DNA from: Crocodylus rhombifer
Lineage: Eukaryota; Chordata; Crocodylia; Crocodylidae
NCBI GenBank assembly: GCA_038503035.1
Contig: JAVSML010024434.1
Coordinates: forward strand, 722,177-786,176
DNA: 64,000 bases
Direction: 5' to 3'
Both the position numbers and the translations under genes were made by a program. The notes beneath the pieces were generated by a model. That model ran no database searches and was not told where the DNA came from. It saw only the letters and a program-made list of their open reading frames with translations. This document shows, piece after piece, positions 46,736-56,586 of the stretch; the stretch's first letter is position 1; each line of letters starts with the position of its first letter.

Positions 46736-48691
46736 TTTCAATTAGGCCAACTAGCTGAGTAGGCCACTTGTAAGGGCTTGTGCGCCACAAACATTTATCC
46801 TGATGGACAGGCTTCTTTACAAGCTGCAGAAATGTACCAGTAAATCTGCTGAATTTATTTAGGTTCTTTATACTACGTTCATCACCAGGGCTGCAGAGTG
46901 TCTTTAAGATGAATAAGAAATGTACCGTGATGAGCATATTTATGACGATTGCCCAGTTTAGGCATAATGTTCTATTCTAAATTGCAGACTCATCTTTTCC
47001 ACTATAAGAAGATAATACATTTCTTCAACTGCCTTTTGTTAGGAAAGAAAACATGTCTAAATTTCACTGACATTTTAAACACTTGTGCCATCTGCTGGAA
47101 ACAACTTAGCTCAGCATTGTCCTTTACACAAGACACAAACAGTGCCTTCTTTGTATGACAGCAAGCTGTCTTTCATAAAGTACTATTTATATATTTTAAT
47201 TATTATTGGGGTTAAGTGATCTGGGTGCTAAAGACCCTGAACTTCTGCATTTGTAGCTACAACAGGCTATGCTATGGGCAGCAATGTAACCAACTTCCCA
47301 TGCACCCATGCCTTTTCCACTCAGAGGCCTCCACTCTCCTTTTGAAGCAATTGCCTTCTTCAAGGGTTGTTGAAGTATTGCAGGCATCACAGCTCCCAAA
47401 GTAACAGAATCTCTGATCCCGTCAGTTCTCCTGGCATGCCCTACATAGTGTTCAGTTCTCTTGATGTCTTCTGCCTCTGAGTAGGATCCTGTGATTTGTT
47501 CCTTTCAGGCTCAGGTCTTGGGCTACAGACTTGCCTTGGTAGATTTATTGTCAGGTCAACACCAGGGGTTCTGTTGTCCTGGGGACAATGACAGGATTCA
47601 CCGTTGACCAGACGGCTCTCACATATCAAAATACTATTCAGAGCAAAATCGCATATGAAAAAACAATGAAGCTTATGTTTGTCTAATTTAACAGGGGGGC
47701 AGTCATCTTCCATCTCAAGATTCTGATATTGGGCTCTTATCTTAGGCCACTCTGCTTCCTCCATTACAGGGTCAAAGACTTTTACCTACCCCATTTCAAC
47801 ACTGAGGATTCCTCTCTGCAGGATTTAAGAAGAACAGAAGTATTCTATATCTCACTTGCTACTGTATAAATATAATGGTATGAGTGGCTATATTCACTTA
47901 AAATATGAAGGTATATAAAACAAAGGTGTGTGTGTATATATACCTATAAAGATGTATTTATAAGGTGAATATATTCATTTCTGAATATGTTATCATTTTG
48001 TAGTCTCTGTTGTAACAAGTTTTTAGGTAACTGGAGCACTAATGCTCTATATACAAATACACAAAGAGATTTTTTTCAGGCTTATAGGCATACAATGTTG
48101 AATGATTCTGCTCAAGTACGTTGTAATTTAGACAGCATTTAAATTAAAGAATAGCACCTTTCCATCTATACTGCACTACTGATTAAAGTATGTGTGTGGA
48201 AGGGGGTGGTTTGTGGGTTGGTTTGTTGCTTTTTTATTTGTTTTGCTTGCTACAAAATACACTAAAGCCCACAAATCCCCATAGATTTTGCAACTATCTA
48301 ATCCAAACAGGGAATTTTTTCCATTTCTCATATAATACCAGTTTACATTACAGTTGTTGAGATAATTGTAAAGAAAAGGTTCTGATGTGTTTTCCCTCTT
48401 GCATTAGCTAACCACCCCCAACCCCCCACCCTTTTTTTTTAACCCATCATCCCTGAATCCTAGGAGTAAAAGTTCAATCTGCTGCTTCAGTTTACACTAC
48501 TTGGAATGATTCTCTAACAGGCCCCTCTCCCACTTCAGAATCACTTGAGCCGCGTTTTTCACTCCTGCACCAAGACACATCCCCAACTTGGCAAATGCGA
48601 AAGAAAAAATGACTTTAAGCTTGCTATGTTGGCTTTACAACACTGGAAAATTTTGTGGAAGGTTTATGCATACCTTAATAAAATGTGAATA
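46736..48691. other. No gene recognised
   Basis: AT-rich non-coding sequence with a tgtgtgtatatatac tract near 47925-47945. Short frames have no recognisable domain. Confidence 0.45.
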
Positions 48692-49235
48692 CAGGCAGTC
48701 CTCAACTTACAACGTTTTGCACTTACAACGTTTATAAATTGACGCCCCGTTTCAACTTTATGACGTCAGTTTTGACTTTACAATGCTTGATCCAATGCAA
48801 CGCCACGCCATGCCAGTGAACAAGTTGGCTGCGTTGCTCATCTCCCTGGAGAACATCTGTCCAAACTTCCTTGGACAGTTTCTTTAAGAAAGAAGACAAG
48901 ACTCCAGAAAAAGCTGCAGCCAAGATTCCTGAGAAGACTCCAGCCAAGAACCCTTCAAAAAGTCTAGCAAAGTCACCTCAAAGAAGTCCTGCTAAATCAA
49001 TATGATTGCTACTTAGAATATAAATACATTAATGTAGCTATATTACTCATCTATAATTGATCAAGTACAAAATTCTGGGATATTTTTGGTGAAAATAGGG
49101 TATGGAGCCTTGGTTCAGGAACCAATCCCACATTTATAACATTGTTTCTTATGAGAAAATTGGTTCTGAGTTACAACATTTCAACTTAAAATTGGTTCCT
49201 GAAAATCGCATCTTGTCTAGTCTGAGGACTGCCTG
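48692..49235 (+). mobile_element. Tc1/mariner pogo (Tigger-like) element, internally deleted, 544 bp
   Basis: Begins caggcagtcctcaacttac and ends with a complementary gaggactgcctg. TA dinucleotides at 48690-48691 and 49236-49237 are the target duplication typical of Tc1/mariner. Further copies of the ttacaac motif repeat inside both ends. Between 48876 and 49004 an open frame reads LDSFFKKEDKTPEK followed by a lysine/proline/alanine-rich tail to a TGA stop, which resembles the C-terminal tail of Tigger-type transposases. The DDE catalytic region is deleted. Confidence 0.88.
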
Positions 49236-49237
49236 TA

Positions 49238-49711
49238 TCCATAACTGTATTTTGATAACACTGTGTGAGAGAGAACTGTAGCACTGCTTTCATGGTACCA
49301 TGTCAGTTTAATATGTTAACTCATGCTACATTATGATATCTCATGTGAAACAAAAGAGTTTCAAAATAACAAAATAACACTTTTGATCTGGCATGATATT
49401 CCAGCCTAAAGCTGCGTGATGACTGAAAACCAGATCATTCACATTTGATATAGTACTCTCCAGATACCATACTGCTGCAAGATGCTGCCATACCCAGATG
49501 TAGGACACAGTATTGCAATTGTATGGTGCCATATTAAAAAGTGCTGATCCTTCATGGAGAGAGCAGGATGTAATTTCTCAGTGGAATTGCATTGATTTTT
49601 TGCAGTGACACATCAAACTTTCCAGAATGCAAGAGTGCTGCAGCCTCTTGGGCTGTGTCCATGTCTGGCCTTTTTGCCATAAATTTGATCGCTTCTGCGG
49701 GCTCTCTGCAT
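49238..49711. other. No feature recognised
   Basis: Non-coding sequence between a Tigger-like element and an L3-like repeat tail. Confidence 0.4.
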
Positions 49712-49900
49712 TACGTAAGAACAGACCTGCCACCCTGGGTCAGACCAAAGGTTCAGCTAGCCCACTAGCTTGTCTCTTAACAGTGGCTAATTGTGCCTGT
49801 CTCTAGCAGTGGCAAGTAATAGAGAAAGGATAATAAGAAATAGGGCAGGTGGACTGGAATACAGTCTGTCAGACCCTCCCAGTTAGCAACAGGTGTAGGG
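49712..49900 (-). repeat. Interspersed repeat, L3-like LINE 3' end
   Basis: Contains accctgggtcagaccaaagg and ctagcccactagcttgtctc, a pattern common in sauropsid genomes as the 3' part of an L3-like retroposon. The related phrase gggatactgtgctagat occurs at 33041-33057. Family naming is from memory and not tested. Confidence 0.5.
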
Positions 49901-50116
49901 ATATCACCCTGCTTTTTTGAACACTGTCAACAGCCCATGGTAACAAGTACTGGAAGCATTGATTGCCATTCCCCTGCTGCCAAATTTCCAGACCCTGGGG
50001 GAGCATGCAGGCTGGATTGTGGGCCTGTGCAGGGGCAGATCCAGGGGTACACTGGTGCGTTCATACCCCTCTTTGATTCCTGCCACCCAAAGTTTAAAAC
50101 CAGCAGTGCTAGTGAG

Positions 50117-50640
50117 TAGGGCTATGCAAAATTTTGCCGAGTATTTCATCTTGAAGCCATTTTGATGTGTTTTGAGCTCAAAACAGCTAAATTGAAATGA
50201 AACAAAAGGCTCTGAAACAGCAAAATTAAAATGAAACAATTGCACTTGAAACATTTCAAAAGTTTCAAAATGTTTTGAGTTTTGAAGCTGGGCTAACTTG
50301 GCTTCAGTGCTGGTCCCAGGCATTAGTGGAGGCCTCCTTTCATCCAGGGCGCAGATCTGTGCGCCCGCCTGCACCCCCAGGAGGAGTCCAGCACAGCCCT
50401 GCGGCCTTCCCGGGGTTGCGGGACCCAGGTGAGAGGAGGCTACCACTACCGGCAAGTGTCACGAGTTTTGCTTTGAACAGTTTGAGGTGGTTTCCCAGAA
50501 ACCCGTACACCTATCTCCTTAAAACATGGCAGGCTTCATGCCCTGAGAAAGGGCTACCACCCCAACAATTTTCATCCAAATCAGGCAAGAAATGACAAAA
50601 TTTAGGGATTTTCATGATTCCCCATTATAGCCTATGGGCG
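50117..50640 (+). mobile_element. GAAAC-type hAT-like element, left part
   Basis: Left end tagggctatgcaaaattttg, followed by the same ordered motifs as the inverted copy at 34860-35018, over at least 170 bp. The interior has a short GC-rich core near 50330-50450. The right terminus was not found, and the sequence passes into the tandem repeat at 50672. Confidence 0.65.
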
Positions 50641-50671
50641 AAACGTCAAAGCGCATCGAAACAGTGAAACA

Positions 50672-50998
50672 GTTTTGACGAAAGGAAATGGTACAGCACT
50701 TTGAAATGACAAAACAAAACACTGTCCCTTCAAAATGTTGAAATGCGTTGAAACAGCAAAATGGTTTTGATGAAACGAAATGGGACAGTGCTTCGAAACG
50801 AACTGTCCCTTCAAAATGTTGAAACAGTTTCAACAAAATGGAACAGTGCTTCGAAACAAAACTATTAAATGAAACACTGTCCCTTCGAAACATGTTGAAA
50901 CAGCAAAACAGTTTTTACAAAACGAAATGGAATAGCGCTTCGAAATAAAACGACAAAAGAAATGCTCTCTCTTTGAAACAGCGAAACGGGCATCGAAA
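50672..50998. repeat. GAAAC-rich minisatellite next to the CpG island
   Basis: Four units start at 50672, 50764, 50827 and 50911 (63-92 bp). Each follows the order gttttgacgaaacgaaatgg, cagtgcttcgaaac, actgtcccttcgaaa, gttgaaacagcaaaac. The array is probably the interior of the GAAAC-type hAT-like element. It ends only a few bases before the GC-rich promoter region begins. Confidence 0.8.
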
Positions 50999-51004
50999 CC
51001 ATAC

Positions 51005-52330
51005 AGTAGGGAGGCTGTGTGGACCGAGGCCCTTCACTTTGCTCCTCCCCGTTTACCCTGCCAAACCCCTGCTCCAGGGGTGCTCCCCACCCTCCCTCCT
51101 CCTCAGGCTCTTGCTCCCCCCGGGGCCCAGCCTTGGCTCGGGTCCTTCGCCTGGGGAGGAAGCTGCTATTTCCCAGCTGTTCTGAGCTCATTCTGGGGAA
51201 GAGCTGTTGGTTTTTACTTCGGTCAAACTGCAGACCCCGGACCTGGGCCTGGTTTGTTGTTCACGGGAGAAAAGCGAGTGTTGCTACATGTGAGAAGGAC
51301 TCCCCTTCCCCGGCCTGCACCGTGTGCTCCTAGGTCTGACCCAGAGCCGCCACCGAGCGGGGGCGACAGGACACTCCTCACAGCTGCCAAGCGCTGCAGG
51401 GCCGCCTGCAGCGATGGGCAGGGCGCGGGGAGCCCCACCCACAGGTGGCGGCGGCCAGGTGCGGGGGGCGGGGCAGCGCTGAGGGAGGCTGCTCGCGCGT
51501 GGGGGCGGAGTCAGGAAGAAAGGGCGGGGGCGGGGCCAGACCTACCCTCTCCTCTCGCCCCCTCCCCTTTCCCCAGTTGCCATGACAGCCGTGAGGTTTC
51601 CCTCTCCCTCGCCTTGCACCGCGGCCCCGGCGGCCCAATGGGGAGGGGGGGAAGGGGTGGGGACTCGCGGGCACCGGAAGGGGTGTGGCGCGGGCGCCGG
51701 AAGTGGGTGCTGGAGCCGCAGGGTGTGTGTGCGTGTGAGGGAGCCCAGCGGCTGCCACGCTCGGAGCCTCCCGACCCGCCTGGCCCCGTGTTCCCGGTGT
51801 GAGCTGCTGCCGCCCGCCGCCAGGTGAGAGCCCTGCGCCGGCCCCGACGGCGGGAGCTGGGTGGGGCGCGGTGGAGGCCGCGGCGGGATTGCCGGGCGGG
51901 CCCCGGGGCTGACCTAAGCCCGGGGTGGCTTTGCCGCCGGGCGGGCTCGCGGCCTGCGCCGCGCCCGGGAGGTAAGGGCGGAGGCCTCAGGCCGCTGAGA
52001 AGCGCTGGGGCGGGGCCGCTCAGGTAACGGTGCGAGGCGCTGCGCCGCCGGGCGGGAGCTGGGAGCGCCGCCTCCCGCGGGAGCGCCCGCCCCACCCGCC
52101 TGAGTCACTTCCCCGGGCTCCGGCACGCGCTCACCTGTACAGGCGGGGCGGGGCCCGACCTCCTCGGGCGGGCGCCGCACCAGCCCTCTCCTTGCCCAGG
52201 CCTCCCTGGGCACCGCTTTGGGACGTGCCTCCCAATCGGCTTCCTGGGCTGAGGTCCCCTCGGGGCCTCTGCTAGTGCAGGGGGTGGGGCGCTTTCCGTG
52301 GCTGCTTCTGCCTCTTTCAGGGAGGATATC
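51005..52330 (+). promoter_or_regulatory. YWHAB: CpG island promoter of YWHAB
   Basis: About 1.3 kb of very high G+C with abundant CpG, the only such region in the window. Visible sites include gggcgggggcggggcc GC boxes at 51522-51537 (Sp/KLF), a CCAAT motif at 51635-51639, and two ETS sites ccggaag at 51674-51680 and ccggaagt at 51697-51704 (GABPA-type). No TATA box is seen. This is the architecture of a broadly expressed housekeeping promoter, fitting the ubiquitous expression of 14-3-3 proteins. Long open frames on both strands here reflect base composition only. Confidence 0.85.
51700..51823 (+). other. YWHAB: YWHAB exon 1, non-coding (approximate start)
   Basis: The 3' end is set by a strong donor cag|gtgagag at 51823/51824, just downstream of the ETS sites. 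The transcription start cannot be read from sequence and is placed near 51700 by the position of the promoter motifs. Other usable donors lie at 51971/51972 (ggag|gtaagg) and about 52023/52024 (cag|gtaacg), so alternative first exons are possible. Confidence 0.5.
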
Positions 52331-54425
52331 TCAGAGAGGTCTCCAGCCAGGAGGGGAAGGGGGTGCAGGTGCCTGTCTTGAAGGCTGTATAGAGCGAGAT
52401 ACAAATACAGAAGCCAGGAAAGGTTTCTCTTTTTTTTTTTTTCTTTCTGTTTAAAGCAGAGCTGAATTTGGGGAGGCTGCCAGACAGGAAAAGGGACTTT
52501 AGCCCAGGGCCCAATGCTTAATAGTGTCCAGAGCTCATAACAATCCCCAGTACCTGCTTAGAAGCATTTGTAGTCAGCAGCATCCTAGTGCTCTCACAAA
52601 TATACCGCCAGCAAAGTCTCATCTAAGTAATGGTTCCCAGCAAGTGGATAAGTCCTTCCATTTAGTTTCTTTGAAGTTATAGTAACACAGTAGTAGAGAA
52701 GCAAAATGAGTGTTGTGTTATGCTTTTAAAGCTAAATTCTATTTAACTTCAATAGCTTGGAAATATGTTAGCTTGTTACAGCTTTAGGAGAGGTTCAGGT
52801 ACCTGAATCAGAAATCTCATATGTGCAGTGCCCTTTAGTTAAAAGATTTCAATATCTTTTTTGTTGCTGCTTAAATATTTTTTTTTCCTTAAAGCAGAGA
52901 GTATTAAAAATGTATCCTTGTCAGTTATAATCTAGAGGTGCAGGATAGGGGAAACAGTTTTGTTCACTGCTTGCATCCTAAGGTTGTGGGCCTCTTACAA
53001 ATAGGATTGCAAAGAAAGCATCCTTACCATATAATCATATTTTATGTTTTATCTTTAATAAAGATCTTGTGTTAAGTACCAGTAGGTGAAATATAAAGAA
53101 TATTTGGAGCCCACTGCAATCCTTCTAACACAGTTATATCAATATACTATGTTCTGATCTGCAGTAACCTTGCTTTTCTAGGGCTGACGGTTTTGTAAGC
53201 AGATTTAGGCAAGAACATGGCTTTTATGATGTGTGCAGATAAACTAGGATACAACTGAGTTGTAGCACAAGCACAGATTTGAATTATGAAGCAACAAAAG
53301 GCTAGTACTTTTATTCACCTGGTGCCATAATAGCACATTATAATAAAACTAAAGCCCTATAATGGTGCGGTTTCTCATTGCCACAGTTTTATCCCACCTC
53401 ATAATATAAATGCTCTCACTTCATTGTTGCTGAAGGTGATTTACCTCTGCTATGAATGTTTTGTTTTGGCATAAATTTTACACCTGAGGGAAAAGTATTT
53501 TTGTTTTTGGAAAAGTTACTACTTCTGTCTGGATGCTAGCCAAAAACAATTGTGCTAACTGGAACAAAAAAGTGTAACCATATTAAGTGCACTATAGGCA
53601 AGAGCTGTATTCCTGTCTCCACCTACAGCTGTCTTTATGCATATATGTGCATATTGACTTCAACAGAACAGCATGGCCCTGCTCCCAGGAACCTACATGA
53701 CAAAGAGCATTATGAGAGGTGTCAAAGATGGGGAAAGATGATGTGGGGGGGGGGTGGTGGCTGTCCAGGAAAAGTTCATTAGATGTACTTACTGGTTTTT
53801 CTCTTCAGATAATGTGGAAGTATGGGGCGGCATTTGGGTTGAAGGCCTAAGTGGAAGGTTTGTTGGGGAAAAAAACAAGTCTGGCATACTTGGGAGGCTA
53901 GTGGGGCTTCATGACACAAAGACAAGGAGGAGGGCTGTGCCTGGTGTTGTACTGCCTCGTTTAAAGCCAGAGGATATGCAGAATATATTTTATTACTCAT
54001 AGCGTAATCCTGACTTGTAGTAGTAGAAGGCAGGCAAGCTTTCAGTGCTTATATAAACCTTACAGGGCAAATATATTTGCCTGGGAAGTCATTTTTAGCA
54101 ATACATGTGCTATTTGGGGGAAGCATTCTATTTCCATTAGCTTCAAGTGATGCACAGGGTATTTTTGTGGAAAGAAAATGAATGAGAAATGTTGATGAAT
54201 AATCTGTTTAGTTTCCAGTGTTCTCCTTCACCACTCCTAAATTCCCTAAGTCAAGATAAAGAGCACAACTTGGGGCTAAGCAAGAGGCCTGCTGTTTTTT
54301 TTTAAAGAGGGGAAGCGCGCAAACAGGACTCCTGGTGTTTTATTTGGAAGGTGCTGAGAAACAAAGCCATTCCAGTTCTATAATAGAGAATCCATCAGCA
54401 GTGATGCCAGTGGCATAGTGTATGC

Positions 54426-54830
54426 CAAGTGGGGCTCAACCTTTTTTTCCCCTGCAGGCTGGATCTGCTTGGTGGTCCCAATCTGGCAGGCATGGTGAGC
54501 ATCATCTGGCCTCATGGAGGAGAGCGGGAACCAATCCATTCCCACCCTGGCACTGTGGGATTGGGAGGGGGCTTGGCTTGGCCCTGGGGGGAGGGGGTGG
54601 GGAAAGAGTCATGGCATAGCTCCAACCCAGCCCCATGGGAAAAGGCAGGGGGTTGCAGCCCAACTCTAACTGGATGTGCAAGGCTTGGAGTTTGGCAGGG
54701 GGAGGTGGCCATATTAATAGCCATCATTCCACCACAGCCAAATTTCCTGACTCATGGGGACCCTTGCAGACTAGATTCCAAGTCTCATTGGGTGCATTTC
54801 TCCTTTGGGCCTAGGGGTTGAGGAGCCCTG
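54426..54830. mobile_element. hAT MITE in YWHAB intron, 405 bp
   Basis: Left end caagtggggctcaacc and right end ggttgaggagccctg form inverted repeats. 8-bp flanks gtgtatgc (54418-54425) and gtgtatta (54831-54838) agree at six positions. GC-rich interior, no transposase. Confidence 0.75.
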
Positions 54831-56172
54831 GTGTATTATACACGTTGTACACCGATGCTGTAAAACAGTTGACAGATATGTGACTGTCCTCTGAAGAAAC
54901 CTTTTTGTTCCTTTCTGTTTTATAGATGGCTGTCTTGGTAATCTGAATCCCCATTTGAGTTTCTGACTTGTAGAACTGATCTTTGAAATTGCATAAGTAC
55001 CATTTGGTTCATGTATAGATTTTTTTCTGTTTGGGTGTTTTACCATATTAACGAAGTCCCTAGCTAAAATCCAATGTGAGATAGCCAAATGATATTATTT
55101 TTTAGTATGCAGCCTCCTCCAGTATGGGCCTGTTGCTTGTTCCAGTTGCAGATTGGTGGCTTTGTTCTCAAAGGTGTATATAGTTTTATCACTTGACCGA
55201 GGGTGGATTTAACTGAACTTCTCCAGAGGGGAAGGGTTAAGGTATTAATCCACTCTTCTGCCTGTTGCCTTAGTGAACTGTGTGTTAAAGTTTTTAAACC
55301 AATAATTACATTACTTTCTTCCTCTAATAAAGAGGTACGTGACTAATTAGTTCAAGTGCTTGCTATACAGAAATACACTTTTAAAAAGGTCCTTGAGAAC
55401 AGCAGATTTCAGACTGATGGAAATTTATTAGTATTGTCTTCCCAGTTAAGTATATTGCATAAGTCAGATCTCTTCAGTGTCAGTTTTTCATTTGCTTTAC
55501 ACCATGTTTAAGTGCAGTTACTTCTGTTCTGTTTTGACTTGGACTCAAATAGATAATGGAGAGTTGGAAGTAGCAATGCCAGAATGCTGGCATGTTCGCT
55601 GCCAGGTAGTTTGAGCTTAAAAAGTGGTTTATTTCAATGTAATGTTTTGGGGAATAGAATGTCTACCCATCTTATTCCTTATCAGTCACTAACGCTTTAA
55701 TTTAATTTCTCCACCTCCTTACTTGCAGTTCTGTGAGTATACTCTGAAGTTAGGTGCCCTTTTTAAGCTGGCCTTGTCCTCCTGTGCTTCTAACTTTTCT
55801 TCCTATCTAAAGCAACCAAGGCCATTATAAATCCAATTTACAGACCTATTTTACAAACATATTTTTCTTTGGTCAGACATCATATTATTTTAAGAAATAC
55901 AATCTAGGGCCACTCCTCTAGTGAGCAGTTTCTGCTTGGAACTAGCAAATGTTGCTCTTGATCTTATGTCTTCCATGGCTGTAACTACCCACATACATGG
56001 CATGACTTTGTCAGTGCTGTATTAAACAGTCCCTGTCAGTCTTCAACTCCAGTTACTGGTATATGTTGATAATTGCTGCAGGTGATTCCCACTAGGTGAC
56101 TTAAACGTTTGTAGCCTCCAAACAGTTTCAACTATGGGCCTCCCAAATATGTGTGTTCCAGGCACACTAATG

Positions 56173-56407
56173 CAGGGATGCTGAAGCCCTGGCCCACAGG
56201 CCAGATATGGCACCATGTCATCCAGCCCCTGGGGGGAGCTCTGGACCTTGCATACTGGATTGGGTACCCAGTTTCACCTGGTGGGAGTGGGAGGGAGTGG
56301 TGCCAGCCCCAGGGCCCAACCCTGGTGCCAAGGGGCCTGCTCCAGCCTGTGGACTGGACCCTTGCCACTCAACTGGCTCTTGGGGCCAAAAGCTTGAAAG
56401 ACCACTA
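56173..56407. mobile_element. hAT MITE in YWHAB intron, 235 bp
   Basis: Left end cagggatgctgaagcc; right end, reverse-complemented, tagtggtctttcaagc. 8-bp duplications cactaatg (56165-56172) and cactaatt (56408-56415) flank it. It lies 125 bp upstream of the candidate non-coding exon. Confidence 0.8.
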
Positions 56408-56532
56408 CACTAATTCATTGTAAACCGGAGCATTGCTTTCAGCTTCTTTATGAGAGGGACAGGTTATAGGTGCTGCTTTAGTTTTTTCAAATGTCACTTC
56501 TTTCCTTGTATTTTTTCTCTTCTGGTGAACAG

Positions 56533-56586
56533 TGGAGCACAAGCCAGCATAGTTCTGCAAAAACCTTTCTCCAGGCTTCCAGCAAG
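56533..56586 (+). other. YWHAB: Candidate YWHAB non-coding exon 2 (54 nt)
   Basis: A pyrimidine tract (ttgtattttttctcttctgg) and acceptor gaacag lead into 54 nt that end at a consensus donor caag|gtaagta. It has no ATG in a favourable frame with the downstream start. YWHAB transcripts in mammals are known to vary in their 5' untranslated exons, which fits, but there is no expression evidence here. Confidence 0.45.

Larger units (their letters stand above)
51824..56532 (+). other. YWHAB: YWHAB intron 1
   Basis: Begins at the exon 1 donor. After the CpG island it is AT-rich, with a T12 run near 52430, a G10 run at 53745-53754 and two hAT elements (54426-54830 and 56173-56407). No other conserved exon was recognised. 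Confidence 0.5.

Noticed and set aside
1..51000. RIMS4 or other neighbouring gene exons expected from human synteny
   Set aside because: None of the frames resembles RIMS4 or another known neighbour. The region appears intergenic.
51017..52275. Long overlapping open frames on both strands in the CpG island
   Set aside because: They follow from high G+C and few stop codons. Translations are low-complexity P/R/G/A-rich and differ by frame, with no domain.
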